NCBI GenBank assembly: GCA_016235555.1
Contig: JACRKC010000083.1
Location: 1-64,000, forward strand
Reading direction: 5' to 3'
DNA length: 64,000 nucleotides
Source of the DNA: Verrucomicrobiota bacterium
GTDB taxonomy: Bacteria; Verrucomicrobiota; Verrucomicrobiia; Opitutales; Opitutaceae
Both the position numbers and the translations under genes were made by a program. The notes below the pieces were generated by a model, which saw only the letters and a list, made by a program, of their open reading frames with translations, was not told where the DNA came from and did not search any database. How positions within the stretch are numbered: position 1 is the stretch's first letter; each line of letters starts with the position of its first letter. This document shows positions 27,338 through 37,525 of the stretch, piece after piece.

Positions 27338-28345
27338 TCATTGGGTTGGAGAGGTGAGCAGGTTTTCCCTGAGGAACCGCTCGATTTTTTCGAATGCCGC
27401 TGACACGCCGGGATCGTCCAGACCTTTGCCGCCGAAACCGTGCCCGCCGCCTTTGAGCGTGATGAACTCATGAGCGACGCCGACCCGCCGCAATTCGGCC
27501 GACATGGCGACTGATTGCTCATACGGCACGTCGATGTCGTTGTCGCCATGCACGAGCAGTGTCGGAGGATAGTCCTTGCTCACGTTTCGAACCGGGCAAA
27601 AGCGGTCGAACCTTCGCGGCTGCGTCACTGGGTCGAAACCGACCACTTCCTGTGGCCACAAGCCGTTCTGCCGGCACCAAGTGTAGAAGTTGCTCCGGCC
27701 CTTGGCGCCGCCATTGGTGGTCTCCTTCGTGCCGATGGCCTGATGCGCTTCCTCCTTGGTGAACAAGGTCCGCGTCTTGCGGTAAATCTCATGCGGCTTC
27801 GCATACCATTCCCCATCCACATCGCCGTAGCCGCTGATTGCGACGAGTGCTTGTGGCCGGGGCTCGACGGTGAACCCGGCAATGAGCGAGAGATAGCCAC
27901 CGGCGGAGACGCCGACAACGGCAACCCGCTTCGGGTCAATTTGGTAAAGTTCCGGCCCCTTGCTGCGAACCCACGCGATGGCGTCTCGAACGTCCTCGAT
28001 GATGGCCGCGAGCTTCGTCTCCGGCGCGAGTCGGTAGTCGATCGAGACAATCACATGGCCAGCGTTGAGGAAGCGCTGACGTTGCTCGACATCCGGGCCG
28101 CCGCGCCCACCCGTGATCAAGCCGCCGCCATGAAGCCACACGATGACGGGCCTCACGTCGTCACCGGGCATGCGATACACGTCCGCCTTGATGGCCAAGT
28201 CGCCGACGGTTTTGTAGGTGTAGGTTTTGCGGTCGGCAGACGGGGCAGCGGCGCTGACATCGCGAATTGCGACGAGGCCAAGCACGAGCGCGACCACGGC
28301 GAAATATTTTTTCGATTTTCGGGACATGCACATGACGAAATTCAC
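27338..28345 (-). CDS. Exported alpha/beta-hydrolase (HGGG-type esterase)
   Basis: 335 residues as drawn from a GTG; ATG codons at 28333 and 28327 are alternative starts, the latter giving a clean signal peptide (K-Y-F-A-V-V-A-L-V-L-G-L-V). The esterase has an oxyanion loop H-G-G-G-L-I near 71, nucleophile Ser in G-V-S-A-G-G (about 146-151), Asp in H-G-D-N-D-I-D and His in G-G-G-H-G-F. These form the usual Ser-Asp-His triad. It probably removes acetyl or similar ester groups from a sugar polymer or oligosaccharide outside the cytoplasm. The upstream gene ends 10 bp away. Confidence 0.87.
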   Translation of the reverse strand: MNFVMCMSRKSKKYFAVVALVLGLVAIRDVSAAAPSADRKTYTYKTVGDLAIKADVYRMPGDDVRPVIVWLHGGGLITGGRGGPDVEQRQRFLNAGHVIVSIDYRLAPETKLAAIIEDVRDAIAWVRSKGPELYQIDPKRVAVVGVSAGGYLSLIAGFTVEPRPQALVAISGYGDVDGEWYAKPHEIYRKTRTLFTKEEAHQAIGTKETTNGGAKGRSNFYTWCRQNGLWPQEVVGFDPVTQPRRFDRFCPVRNVSKDYPPTLLVHGDNDIDVPYEQSVAMSAELRRVGVAHEFITLKGGGHGFGGKGLDDPGVSAAFEKIERFLRENLLTSPTQ

Positions 28346-28354
28346 GGAGCAGTT

Positions 28355-29758
28355 TTACACCCGATCCGGGATAACGAATGGCGCACGCTGCCGCCCCCGG
28401 AGGATGAGGTTGGCTTTCGCCACGGTGTCGCCGCGGCCGATGAACTGCTCCCGCCCGGTGTCCACCTCCAGCCACGGCCCGACGACGACCTCGGCCTTGG
28501 CGAAGTCCACGCTATTTGCCTCCAAGTGGCTGCGGAACCGGTCGAACGCCTCCATTGCGTCCGGGCCGCGGTCTTTGACGGCGTCGCGCGCCGCCGCGAT
28601 GGGGTGCCCGGTGCCGACTCGGTAGGAGGCGTTCGCCAGGTGAACGAGGGCTGTGGACAGGTGTCCCTCCAGCACATCCGCCCGCAAATCCGCGACCTTG
28701 CGGCTGCGGACGGCGGAGAGGAAATTGAACATGTGTCCCTTGTGGGCCGGGAATCCGCCGGTGTCGCCGGGCTTGCCGGGCGGGGTCGGCGGCTTGGTTT
28801 CACCTTGCTCGCACAGGAGTTTTGGCTTGATCGGCTTGGGCCCTTGGGCGGATGGCAGGTTCCACACCTCGAGCACGACCAACGGGCCGGGCTCATATTG
28901 GAAGAGGCAGACTTGGGTGTTCGGGGTTTCTCCATCGTCGTCAAACAGGTAGCGTCCGCCGAAGCTCATCACGCGCTTCGGAAGTGTATTCTGGCCGAGG
29001 GCAACCCGGAGTTCGTCGAGCTGGTAGATGCCGTTATTCCCCAACTCCCCGGTCCCGGTGGCCCAGGCCCAGTGCCACTCGTAGTGCAGATCCTTGCGGC
29101 GGAGAGGATCCTTTGGGGCGGGGCCGCACCACAGGTCGTAGTCAACCGATGCCGGGATTGGCTTCGGGCCGGCGGTCTTGCCGATGCTCTTGCGGCCCCG
29201 GCTCAGGTGGGTGAGGGCGGCTCGGATTTTCCCCAAGCCTTCCATCTCGAGCCGCATCGCGCCGGTCTTGGTGCCGTGGTTGTGGTTGCCGTATTGCACG
29301 ATCCGGTCGTATTTGCGGGCGGCCTCGACCATCTTCCGCCCTTCCCACAAGTTGTGCGAGATCGGCTTTTCGACATACACGTCCTTGCCGGCCTGACACG
29401 CCCACACGGTGACCAGTGCGTGCCAGTGGTCGGGGGTGGCCGTGACGATGGCGTCAACGTCCTTGTTTTCCAGCAGCCGGCGGATGTCGGTGTATGCGGC
29501 CACGGGCTGATTGCGGTCGGTGAATGTCTTCACCCCGCGGTCGAGCACGTTCTGATCGGCGTCGCACAGGGCCACGACGCGCACACCGGACAGTTCGCGC
29601 AAACTGCGGAGATGCACGTTGCCCTGGGCGTGGAAGCCGACGACGGCCACTCGCAGATCGCCGTTCGCCCCTTGCGGACGGGCGTGGGGGGCGAAGGCGA
29701 GCGTCGCTCCGGCAGCGGCGGAGGTTTTGAGAAAGCTGCGGCGTGTGATTTGATTCAT
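28355..29758 (-). CDS. Tat-exported Gfo/Idh/MocA oxidoreductase
   Basis: 467 residues with a twin-arginine signal: T-R-R-S-F-L-K-T-S-A-A-A at residues 5-16. The Rossmann part opens with V-A-V-V-G-F-H-A-Q-G near 38-46; the catalytic Lys lies in V-E-K-P-I-S-H. The C-terminal dimer domain ends Q-R-A-P-F-V-I-P-D-R-V, an ending also seen in the 51 kb and 54 kb paralogues. Related exported enzymes oxidise or isomerise sugar rings, often at C3, with tightly bound NAD(P); this enzyme's substrate is unknown. Export through Tat implies folding and cofactor binding before transport. Confidence 0.9.
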   Translation of the reverse strand: MNQITRRSFLKTSAAAGATLAFAPHARPQGANGDLRVAVVGFHAQGNVHLRSLRELSGVRVVALCDADQNVLDRGVKTFTDRNQPVAAYTDIRRLLENKDVDAIVTATPDHWHALVTVWACQAGKDVYVEKPISHNLWEGRKMVEAARKYDRIVQYGNHNHGTKTGAMRLEMEGLGKIRAALTHLSRGRKSIGKTAGPKPIPASVDYDLWCGPAPKDPLRRKDLHYEWHWAWATGTGELGNNGIYQLDELRVALGQNTLPKRVMSFGGRYLFDDDGETPNTQVCLFQYEPGPLVVLEVWNLPSAQGPKPIKPKLLCEQGETKPPTPPGKPGDTGGFPAHKGHMFNFLSAVRSRKVADLRADVLEGHLSTALVHLANASYRVGTGHPIAAARDAVKDRGPDAMEAFDRFRSHLEANSVDFAKAEVVVGPWLEVDTGREQFIGRGDTVAKANLILRGRQRAPFVIPDRV

Positions 29759-29798
29759 GGGAGGTCTTTCGTTTGTGGTTGCGTTCGGGTTGCAGAGA

Positions 29799-30836
29799 TC
29801 AGCGTTTGCGTTTCGCCTGCGCGATCAGGTCGGAGATGGAGACGGCCGCTCCGTCCTTGGCTTTGGACGCGTCGGCCGCACTCATGAAGGCGTAAATTTC
29901 GATCGTCTCCTCGGCCGAAACTGGCGGCGTGCCGGTCTTGAAGAATCTTACGACTCCCTCAATCAGCCCGGTGGAGCCGGACGACTGGCCGGTCGACGAT
30001 CCTTTGGTGCCGAAGATGACCACGGGCGCTGCGGGCTTGCCGGTGCGAAGATCGCGAAAGGTGCCGATCCGTCCGTCCTTCCACACCCCGATAACGAGGT
30101 CCGTGCCGCCCGCCTTGATCCGTCGGACTTGCTCGCAGCCCGGCCCCATGACGGTGAACAGACCTTCGACCGGATGGATGCCGTAGAGGTAGAGGTCGGG
30201 GTGGTGCTCGGCCCACGAGCTGGACCCGAACACGTCACAACCGACGACTTTGCCGAGGGCCTCGTCAGTCTGCGCCCCGGCGACCCCTTTGCCGTAACGC
30301 AACGCCGAGCTGGACCAGATGGGGACGTTCTTTTCCTTCGCCAGCCGGAAAATCTCGACGACGTCCTCCAAGCTGGCCGCCACCGGCTTGTCCACAAAGA
30401 GGGGCTTGCCGGCGGCGATCACCGGCCTCGCCTGCGCGAGATGCGGCCGCCCGTCCACGCTCTCGAGCAGCACTCCGTCCACCTTCTGGCACAGCTCCTC
30501 GATGCTCGCGACCATCTCGACCCCGTGCTTGTCGCGCAGATCGGCGGTGAACTTGCCTATGCGGTCGGCTGACGCCTTGAAGTCCGGTGAACCGCCGGGG
30601 AATGCGGCCACCACCTTGCAGCCAGTGTTGTTCTTGAGGTTGTTGATATGGCTGGTGAAGGCGATGACGTGAGTCGTGTCCAAGCCGATTATGCCAAGCC
30701 GAAAAATCTTTTCCTGCGCTTGGGCGAAGGCCGGGAGGTTGAGGCCGATGCCGAGCAGCAGGGCGCACGAGAGTTGAATGGCGGCGCGGGCCCGGCCGGC
30801 AGGTTTACAGTGTGAATCGTTCTTCGGGTTTTTCAT
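29799..30836 (-). CDS. Sec-exported Gfo/Idh/MocA family protein
   Basis: 345 residues. The signal peptide is A-A-I-Q-L-S-C-A-L-L-L-G-I-G-L-N, ending before Q-A-Q-E-K. The Rossmann core begins L-G-I-I-G-L-D-T-T-H-V (near 48-58), where the classical GxGxxG is replaced by G-L-D-T-T-H. The Lys of the family motif is in F-V-D-K-P-V-A. The protein closely resembles the one at 39291 (same G-L-D-T-[ST]-H core and similar length), so the two are paralogues. The changed dinucleotide loop suggests a different or lost cofactor, so a binding rather than an oxidising role cannot be excluded. Confidence 0.82.
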   Translation of the reverse strand: MKNPKNDSHCKPAGRARAAIQLSCALLLGIGLNLPAFAQAQEKIFRLGIIGLDTTHVIAFTSHINNLKNNTGCKVVAAFPGGSPDFKASADRIGKFTADLRDKHGVEMVASIEELCQKVDGVLLESVDGRPHLAQARPVIAAGKPLFVDKPVAASLEDVVEIFRLAKEKNVPIWSSSALRYGKGVAGAQTDEALGKVVGCDVFGSSSWAEHHPDLYLYGIHPVEGLFTVMGPGCEQVRRIKAGGTDLVIGVWKDGRIGTFRDLRTGKPAAPVVIFGTKGSSTGQSSGSTGLIEGVVRFFKTGTPPVSAEETIEIYAFMSAADASKAKDGAAVSISDLIAQAKRKR

Positions 30837-30895
30837 GGGTGTGTGGCTCCGATGGTTAGTTGTGATGTGATGGGGTGCGGGATGCGTTGGGTGAG

Positions 30896-33337
30896 TTAGT
30901 TCCTGGTCGTTTCGGACAGGATGCGTTCGTAAATCGATTTGGCTTCATCATACGCCTGTTTCGCGGTGGCACGTTCGGCACTGCGAATGCCCCTGCCCTT
31001 CTGGCTCCAGCATTGGTCGACCGCCTTGATGCACCATTCGGCGCTCCGCTTGCTGGCGCGCACCGGCTTGTCGCCCACGGTCACCCACACGGGATTGGTG
31101 TGGACGCTCGGCAGGATGCGCACCGCGACCCAGGAGGACTCCTTGGTTTCCAGCGGGACGTTGAGCGTGCTGAATGAACCGTCGGCTTCGATTTCCTTCC
31201 GCCAAGCGACTTCGCCATTGACGATCACTTCCACTGGCACCCGGCGGGTCTCGCCGATGCGGCAGCGCTCGATGTGCCAATAGGGCTTCTGATCCAGCCG
31301 CGAATTGCGGATGCGCCGAGTTTCATCGGTCTGTTCCTTTTGGAGCCTCGCAGCGACATCGAACGTGGCGTTGACCTTGCCGGGTTGCTTCAGCGCCAGC
31401 GTGCTGATCTTGCTCTCGCTCCCCGGTTCGCCCACGGCCACCTCGTTCACCTTGAAGTCCAAGACATGGCTCAATCCATCGCCGCAGTAGCTGCGGCCGA
31501 GCTTGAGGCCCTCGGCCCAGCCGTCGAAGTCCAGCGGCTTGTCGGTCGGCATCTTGACGTAGATGCGCCCCAGACCGACTTTGTCGCCGTAGATGCAGGG
31601 GAAATCCGTTTCGCCGGAGATGCGGGACGTCATCCCGCAGTTGAGCGTGTGATACCAGATGTTCAGCTCCCAGATCGCAGGCGTATCGACGGCGGATATG
31701 AAGTCGCACACGCCATGCGCCGCGGCGACGATGTATTCGTTGGCCCCGATGCCATCGAACGGGGGCATCTCGTAGTCGGGGAGTTTGTCGGCCGCTTTGC
31801 CGGGGCCGGTGCCACGATCGGCGTTGCCGACAGGCGCCAGCCGTTCGCCGCGAGGTCCATAGTCGGGAAGTCTCAAACCCCAGCCGGAGTGACTGTATCC
31901 CACGACGCCGCCTTGCTCCTGCCCCCACTTGAGCACCGGCAGCGTCCAGCTCGGCCATTCCTCGATCCGCGTCGTGCCGGGGTAATCATCCTCCTTGAGC
32001 CGCAGCAGGCACAGATGCCCACCATGCGAGGACGGGAATCCGCTGACCTCGACATCATACCGCATCAGGTAGTCCTTTTTCGACAAGGCCGAGGTCTTGC
32101 CTTCAAAATTCTGCTTTTGAAAATACCAAGAAGGCCCCCAACTCAGCACACAGCCGACGTTCAAATCCTCGCCGATAAAATGACGCAGCATGTCGGCGGG
32201 GCTGACTCCTTCCGTCGGGCTGTCGTAGTGCGCGCAGCCGGCGGCGTGAACATGATGATCGCCCGAAAACCATCCGCGCGTCTTCGGCTCGATCCAGCGG
32301 GTCAATTGAAACGTCTGCTGATGGCGGGCCTGGTTGTCGGGGACGCTGAAGCGATGCGTCTCGACAACGTATTCCGGGCCGCGCGAAACAACCGCGGTAA
32401 AATCGCCGGGCGGGAGCTGAAGGGATTCGCCGTCGGCACGGTAAACCTGGTTGTGGAAAAAGAAGTCGGGCGCCAGACGGCGCGCCGGATTGGGATACAC
32501 GCGCCCCCAGCGATCGCGCACCACGAGCGCAGCCGTGGTGGGCTTCCCGTCGTGATCGCGAATGCCAAGCATGACGTCCACCGCCGGCGCCGATTCAAAG
32601 AGTATCGGCAGCTCGCTGCGGAACCCCAAATCCTGCGTCCCCTGCCCGACATGGAACTCAAGTGTCGCCTCGCGCCGGCCCTTGTCGCGGCTGAAGAGTT
32701 GCACGATGCGATACTCCACTTCCAGGCCGGACAGATTCTGATTCAACGGCTGCCGGCCATAAACCTCGATGCTCAGAAAGCTCTGCGCGGATTCGTCCGG
32801 AGTGACGAGATTTCCGAGCAACTGTGGCCTAGGAGCTGCCGTGCCTTTCTTATAGGTTCGACCAGCTTGGGGACTGTCGACCACGAGTGGAGGCGTGATG
32901 CGGGCGGCATTGTTCACTTTCAGCAGGACCGTCGTCCAACCCTGCTGGATCAATTTTTTGGGCGCGCGCCCTTCGATTACGGACACGCGGCTCTCCGCGT
33001 TGATGGTGACCTGCGCGAGGCAGAGCGGATCAAGCACGCCCTGAATGGCCTCCACCGATTCGCGATCTTCCTTCAGCTCCATCGCCGCCTTGAGTTTGGC
33101 GACGTCAGTCTCCGCCAACGGAGCGCCCACGTATTGCAGCGCCTCGATCAGTCGTTTCGTCGCCGCCACCAGCGGCTGTTTCTCGACGCCATGAATGGTC
33201 TCTAACCCGGCCGTCGTCACCGGGACTTTGCTCGCGTGCGCCCCCGTGTGAGAATCCACTTTCTTTTGGGCGAAGTCCTGGGCTTCGGAAAACGAGCAGA
33301 GGCCGAAACAGGTAAGAGCGAGAAGCAGTTTTTTCAT
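30896..33337 (-). CDS. Exported CehA/McbA-like metallohydrolase
   Basis: 813 residues from ATG 33337, chosen because it begins a signal peptide (MKKLLLALTCFGLCSFSEAQ). The first half is beta-rich. A PHP/CehA-McbA-type metal site appears in the middle as G-W-F-S-G-D-H-H-V-H-A-A-G (about 418-430). Further histidines are in G-Y-S-H-S-G-W-G-L and downstream (A-A-H-G-V-C-D-F). The family hydrolyses carbamates, esters or phosphates; the natural substrate here is unknown. The signal peptide and the DNA just upstream are nearly copied at 40238-40649 in front of a different gene. The frame is open for another 79 codons upstream but in antisense of an esterase remnant. Confidence 0.83.
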   Translation of the reverse strand: MKKLLLALTCFGLCSFSEAQDFAQKKVDSHTGAHASKVPVTTAGLETIHGVEKQPLVAATKRLIEALQYVGAPLAETDVAKLKAAMELKEDRESVEAIQGVLDPLCLAQVTINAESRVSVIEGRAPKKLIQQGWTTVLLKVNNAARITPPLVVDSPQAGRTYKKGTAAPRPQLLGNLVTPDESAQSFLSIEVYGRQPLNQNLSGLEVEYRIVQLFSRDKGRREATLEFHVGQGTQDLGFRSELPILFESAPAVDVMLGIRDHDGKPTTAALVVRDRWGRVYPNPARRLAPDFFFHNQVYRADGESLQLPPGDFTAVVSRGPEYVVETHRFSVPDNQARHQQTFQLTRWIEPKTRGWFSGDHHVHAAGCAHYDSPTEGVSPADMLRHFIGEDLNVGCVLSWGPSWYFQKQNFEGKTSALSKKDYLMRYDVEVSGFPSSHGGHLCLLRLKEDDYPGTTRIEEWPSWTLPVLKWGQEQGGVVGYSHSGWGLRLPDYGPRGERLAPVGNADRGTGPGKAADKLPDYEMPPFDGIGANEYIVAAAHGVCDFISAVDTPAIWELNIWYHTLNCGMTSRISGETDFPCIYGDKVGLGRIYVKMPTDKPLDFDGWAEGLKLGRSYCGDGLSHVLDFKVNEVAVGEPGSESKISTLALKQPGKVNATFDVAARLQKEQTDETRRIRNSRLDQKPYWHIERCRIGETRRVPVEVIVNGEVAWRKEIEADGSFSTLNVPLETKESSWVAVRILPSVHTNPVWVTVGDKPVRASKRSAEWCIKAVDQCWSQKGRGIRSAERATAKQAYDEAKSIYERILSETTRN

Positions 33338-33690
33338 GGGTTGGGTTGAGGTTGGGTTTGGGCGAAGGCACTTACTTGCGGCCGAAGTGGCGGTCGGCGA
33401 AATCGAGATAGCATTTCCAGTCGAAGGGTGTGACGTCGTGGACGCCGCTGCGGATGTGGTAGCCGATTGCTCCCATCTGGGGTTGATTGACGGGAGGCAT
33501 AACTTCCACGCCCAGACCTTCCGCGCCGAACAGGCGATACACCGGCTCGGCATGCAGTTCGGACAGAAACTCACCGCGCGGATCGGCCTGCAGGTCTCGC
33601 TCGGCGCTGGCCACGTAGACCGGACGCGGGGCCATCAGGGCAATCGACATGTGCTGATCAAAGGGCAGGTTGCTGGTGTGCTCGGTTTTT
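33278..33690 (-). repeat. Boundary repeat A, copy 1 (esterase tail, spacer, signal peptide)
   Basis: About 410 bp that matches 40238-40649 in the same orientation at most positions. It contains the last hundred codons of a CE15-type esterase, a 34-bp spacer with the same gttgggtttgg sequence, and the codons of the following signal peptide. At 40.2 kb the esterase is complete and the next gene is a Gfo/Idh protein; here the esterase is a fragment and the next gene is CehA/McbA-like. Confidence 0.85.
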
Positions 33691-33695
33691 ATCAT
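33372..33695 (-). pseudogene. C-terminal fragment of a CE15-like glucuronoyl esterase
   Basis: About 107 codons remain, reading from [12 protein letters not shown] to the stop, and matching the C-terminus of the intact esterase at 40333-41685 almost residue for residue (for example [15 protein letters not shown]). The nucleophile motif and the whole N-terminal two-thirds are absent. An ATG is present at 33695, but a lone tail could not fold as an esterase. It was left by duplication or deletion. Confidence 0.85.
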
Positions 33696-33715
33696 CACAG
33701 GTTGCCTAACGCGGT

Positions 33716-35797
33716 TCAAAGTTCCTCGACGTCGAAATAGCGCAGCACACCCGGCAGGATGACCGACTGCACGTCGAGCGAGTCGTAGATTCGCGGCCGC
33801 ACGAAGTCCGCGAATTTGAACCCGTGAGCCCACTCGCATCCGGCGACCCGGCGATCCAGACTGGCGGCGAGCTTGGCGTGGACGCCCATCCGGCCATGGC
33901 CGTAGAAACGCACATCGTCGGTCGCGAGTTCCGGCCATTCCGCCAGGACATCGAAGGCACGCAATGTCTCGTAGGTGCGCAGCGCAACCAAGCTGTCACC
34001 GATCCAGGTGAGGTCGTCGGCCAGCTTGTGGAACGTGCCGAATGGCCCATGCAGCGGGGGCGAGTTGATGGGATCGGGCACCAGGGGCCCAACCCCCGAG
34101 AGGTTCACCACGAACACCGCGCGGCCCTTGCCGCACTCCGCGCGCAGCCAGTCGGCATGCTGGGCGAGCGCCCGGGTGCCGTGGTCCCAAATGGCGATCG
34201 TGACCGGCTGGCTTGCCGGCCGCAGGCGCGGTCGGATCAACATACCGAGGTTCGCGAGATTTCGCTGCGGCCACCAGAAAGCGACATCGACTTCAAAATC
34301 ATCAACCGCGATGGCCCGCTCGATCAGGCGGGGATTCGCATCGTTGGCCTCGCGGTCGTTGAACACCTGGGTGCGCAGCCATTGCAACGCCTGCGGCCTG
34401 CGGTCGGCCGCTGCCAGCCGTCCGCGATGGGCCTCGGCTTCCTTGAACCGTGCGGCTGTCGCCTCGAAAACGAACTCCGCTCCGGCCAACTCGCCGCGCA
34501 CCTGTCCCGACTCGGTGCATCGCAGTTTTTCCTCCGGGAACGGCTCCGGATTGAACCCCGCGAGGTCGACGTCGCGCCCGAGCAGATGCTTCGCGAAGAA
34601 TCGCGCGGCCGCCTTCTGCAACGCCGGCGTATAGGCGTGCGTCGAGCGGTCCTCAACCAGCTCGAGCGCATTCGCCCGGTCGAACAGGCTCCAGATCCGG
34701 CGCGAGCGCGACACCGTGCGGCGCGTGCCTTCGATCGGAAAGAAATCCGAGGTGACCGCGAGCACGCACACGGGTTTCGGCGCGATCGCGAGCAGGATGT
34801 CCTCGTGGTCGTAGCCTGCGCGGGTGAAGCCCGGCCAGATTTGTTCGGCATCCTGGGGCTGGCCCGTGCGCTGGTAGGACTCGCGGTTCGTGATGAACGT
34901 CGCGGGCGCCGCCGCCGCAATCCGCGTGTCGACGAGCATCATTAGGCTCGTCTGCGTGCCGCCGCCGGAGCTGCCAGTGACGCCGATCTTCGCCGGATCA
35001 ACCTCGGGACGGGTGAGCAAGTAGTCCACTCCGCGCATCGCGTCGTGCAGAAAATAGCGGCCGAGGCTGTCGCCGATGAATCGTGCCTGTGCACCGGCAT
35101 AGTCATGATCTCTGGTGCTGGCCGGAACCGAGGCTTTCTTCGCCTCCGCTTCGTAGTAGCTGAGGCGTTCGCCCTGTCCGATCGGGTCGATGGCAAACAC
35201 GATCAACCCCGCCTGCACGAGGGTCTGGCACACGTTCTGTGTCCGATGAAACAGTTTGGCGGTTTCGTTGTGCCCGCACAGGAGCAAAACGGCCGCCGTG
35301 CGGCCGGTGCGCTGGTGCGGCAGGTAGAGGTTCGCCGTCACGTAGTGCCTCGGCCGAGACTCGAAGATCACTTTCTCGATCGTGAAGCCGCGGCCTGGCA
35401 CAATGCCGGTGGCGCGGGCGTTCAATGGCGTGTCGCTGGACGGGAGCCCGCCGAGACTGGCGGCGAAGTTGCGACGGATTTCCTCCTGCCGGCGGCGAAC
35501 CGCGTCAGGCGATTGCAACGCATCGCGCGCCGCTTCGCCGGCGGCGAAGAGCCGTCGCGAGCGTTCGTAGATGTGGTCCTTGAGCTGGCTGCCGGGGTGA
35601 GCGTAGTCGAGCGTGTAGCTCTCCAACCGTTTGAAAACCGACGGTGTTGCACCCGTCGGAGTCCGGTTCGCTTCACTCGGTGAAGCGTGGCCAAACGTAA
35701 GGCTAATTTGCAGCGCGGAAAAGGCGGTGTAGCGGACGAGTAGCCAAACCGTCGCCGGCCGGTTCCGATGTGATCTTGGAGAGTTTTTGCGGTGCAT
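33716..35797 (-). CDS. Exported two-lobed acetyl-esterase-like alpha/beta-hydrolase
   Basis: 693 residues with an N-terminal export segment ([14 protein letters not shown]). The first alpha/beta-hydrolase lobe carries the nucleophile in [12 protein letters not shown] (about 262-273), resembling acetyl-xylan-esterase-like enzymes. A second lobe in the C-terminal third (from W-D-H-G-T-R-A-L) has the matching elbow as Y-G-H-G-R-M-G, in which the nucleophile serine is replaced by glycine. Only the first lobe is therefore expected to be catalytic. A paralogue is at 46359. It probably removes ester substituents from polysaccharides. Confidence 0.84.
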   Translation of the reverse strand: MHRKNSPRSHRNRPATVWLLVRYTAFSALQISLTFGHASPSEANRTPTGATPSVFKRLESYTLDYAHPGSQLKDHIYERSRRLFAAGEAARDALQSPDAVRRRQEEIRRNFAASLGGLPSSDTPLNARATGIVPGRGFTIEKVIFESRPRHYVTANLYLPHQRTGRTAAVLLLCGHNETAKLFHRTQNVCQTLVQAGLIVFAIDPIGQGERLSYYEAEAKKASVPASTRDHDYAGAQARFIGDSLGRYFLHDAMRGVDYLLTRPEVDPAKIGVTGSSGGGTQTSLMMLVDTRIAAAAPATFITNRESYQRTGQPQDAEQIWPGFTRAGYDHEDILLAIAPKPVCVLAVTSDFFPIEGTRRTVSRSRRIWSLFDRANALELVEDRSTHAYTPALQKAAARFFAKHLLGRDVDLAGFNPEPFPEEKLRCTESGQVRGELAGAEFVFEATAARFKEAEAHRGRLAAADRRPQALQWLRTQVFNDREANDANPRLIERAIAVDDFEVDVAFWWPQRNLANLGMLIRPRLRPASQPVTIAIWDHGTRALAQHADWLRAECGKGRAVFVVNLSGVGPLVPDPINSPPLHGPFGTFHKLADDLTWIGDSLVALRTYETLRAFDVLAEWPELATDDVRFYGHGRMGVHAKLAASLDRRVAGCEWAHGFKFADFVRPRIYDSLDVQSVILPGVLRYFDVEEL

Positions 35798-35854
35798 GAG
35801 ATTTCGGCTATTTCTTGCGGTGACTGGATATCAAAGCTCCGCACCACCGTTCGA

Positions 35855-37018
35855 CTACGGTGCTGTCGCCCGTTTGCCGGGCGACCAGTTGACGGGGTTC
35901 TCGACGGCGTAGCGGAGCAGCTCGTCATACAGCAGCATCTGGAGATCGAGCAGTTGTTCGTGATTTACCTGCGGATAGGGAGGCGTGCGCAGCCCACAGG
36001 GAGTTTCGTGCACAAACGTCACGGCTCCGCAGGTGTGATGCAGGGCGCTGACCAAATTGAAATGCGGGGGCGGAAACGTCTGGCCGTCCACCTTGGGCTC
36101 CGTTCCGGATGCGCGGTGCGGCAGACTGGCGGCGGCATAACGCTTTTGCAGCCGATCCCCGAGTTTTTTCAGGGTTTCCTTGACGGTCCAGGGAACGTAG
36201 CTCGTCTGCATGAGCTCAGGCGTTGCGGCGTGGGAGTGAAGGGAGACGATATAGTCGGGAGCCTCGTCTCGCGCCAATCGAAGGAAAGCCCGCGTCTCCG
36301 GTGCCATGGGGTCGAACCATTCGTCGTGCATCAGGTTAATCTGGCGGTCGTTCCAATAGGCTCCCAGCGTGCCGACCTGAGGCCCTCGCATGGGATGGAT
36401 CTGTTTGACGAAAGGCCAGGTTTGATTCGAGCCATCGGGACGCGTGCCCATGCCGATGCGTTCATTCACCGCATAGTCGATCCCCACCCAGGAGTCATAG
36501 GGGCTTCGCGCCCGTGCATCCGGGCTGCCGCAGGGAATAATCAACACCCGACACTTGGCCAGATTAGCTGCCAGTTCGCCCCACTCGCGACCTCGCAGAT
36601 CGCGTCCCGTCTCGGCGACCTGGATCAGATTAAGCAAGCCGGCGATCCCCTCCACCTCATGCCCGTGGACCGGACCGAGCAGGAAAACGACGGGTTTTTG
36701 CGTCCCGTCCTTGCGGGCATACGAGAACGGATCGCGGCCGCCTACGGCGGAATTGTAGTTCGCGGTTCCTTTGCGGTCTTCCGCTGCACCGTAGCTGACA
36801 AGAAAGACGCTTCTCCTCCCGGGAGTTTCCACGATGACGCTGGCCGTTCCTTTCTTTAGGGCGCGGACAGCTTCGTCGACATGCTCAAGACGGGTTTTCC
36901 AAAACTGGGGCAACTCCTTCGCGGAGGCCGGCGCAGAACCGTCCTGGGCCAATCCGGAAATGGCGAGCGAGATTGAAAGCAAGGTGGCGAGCGAACCGAG
37001 CGAGGGCAGGTTTTTCAT
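35855..37018 (-). CDS. Exported M14-like zinc carboxypeptidase
   Basis: 387 residues from ATG 37018, giving a signal peptide (L-G-S-L-A-T-L-L-S-I-S-L-A-I-S-G-L-A-Q). Zinc-ligand pattern of M14 metallopeptidases: H-G-H-E-V-E-G at about residue 118, then S-L-H-S-H-A-A-T-P-E further on. The catalytic Glu is in T-F-V-H-E-T-P-C-G near the C-terminus. Such proteins cleave C-terminal amino acids or peptide stems; this one lacks other peptidase modules. It lies downstream of the degenerate stretch at 37.0-38.1 kb. The role in a carbohydrate block is unclear, perhaps acting on glycoproteins or cell-wall material. Confidence 0.85.
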   Translation of the reverse strand: MKNLPSLGSLATLLSISLAISGLAQDGSAPASAKELPQFWKTRLEHVDEAVRALKKGTASVIVETPGRRSVFLVSYGAAEDRKGTANYNSAVGGRDPFSYARKDGTQKPVVFLLGPVHGHEVEGIAGLLNLIQVAETGRDLRGREWGELAANLAKCRVLIIPCGSPDARARSPYDSWVGIDYAVNERIGMGTRPDGSNQTWPFVKQIHPMRGPQVGTLGAYWNDRQINLMHDEWFDPMAPETRAFLRLARDEAPDYIVSLHSHAATPELMQTSYVPWTVKETLKKLGDRLQKRYAAASLPHRASGTEPKVDGQTFPPPHFNLVSALHHTCGAVTFVHETPCGLRTPPYPQVNHEQLLDLQMLLYDELLRYAVENPVNWSPGKRATAP

Positions 37019-37300
37019 GTTGGGCGTCGAACTTCTGCGTTGGCTTGTTCTTGTGGTTTCGATGTTCTCAGGCCGCCGTCGATGCCGTTGATGTTGTTGT
37101 CGGGAGCCGTCCTGCATGGGCCGCGTTCAAGTCGATCAGGTGGCCGGTCAGTTCGGCACCGAGTCTGATCTGGTTTTTCACGGCAAAGGAATGGAGACGC
37201 ATCTTGGGGGGCAGGGGATCGTGGCAGTTTTTCGGTCCCGCTGCTTTAGCCGTGGCGCACTAAATTGTCGCCAATTTGGCCCAAAGCCGCCCGTGGGCGA
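37019..37300. other. Intergenic region upstream of the M14 gene
   Basis: No supported gene, tRNA or repeat is seen. It precedes the remnant-rich stretch and must hold the promoter of the M14 gene if that gene has its own. Confidence 0.4.
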
Positions 37301-37343
37301 GATTACGCCCCGGTCCACTCCCATCGATCTGATGCCGATTTGC

Positions 37344-37525
37344 TCAGCAGCACCCGATCGTGGGCGTCCTCGCCAGGACGAGCAGTCCATTCTCCGGCGA
37401 CCGCCGCGCCGACCTTGCAGCAAAGCCGCCGGTGCGCAGATTGAAACACCGCGTCCGATACGAACCGGTGTCGAGCCTTGCGGTGACGCTGCCTGCGCGC
37501 CGTAGATACACGATATGGCGCGCGC
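37344..37525 (-). pseudogene. Remnant of a glycosidase C-terminal beta domain
   Basis: The frame reads R-H-I-V-Y-L-R-R-A-G-S-V-T-A-R-L-D, then G-S-Y-R-T-R-C-F-N-L-R-T-G, and ends G-L-L-V-L-A-R-T-P. This is the pattern of the small C-terminal domain of DUF4038/GH-like proteins (compare the Y-L-V-Y-L-P-D-G-G-E-V...W-F-N-P-R-T-A region of the gene at 41700). No upstream catalytic part is present. The match is by eye and short. Confidence 0.45.

Noticed and set aside
25761-27473. A 570-codon plus-strand open frame
   Set aside because: Antisense to the YtcJ-like amidohydrolase, whose motifs are intact. Composition is typical of a shadow frame.
27515-29887. A 790-codon open frame on the plus strand
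   Set aside because: It runs antisense to two well-supported genes (esterase and Gfo/Idh), is rich in H, R, V and A, and shows no family similarity.
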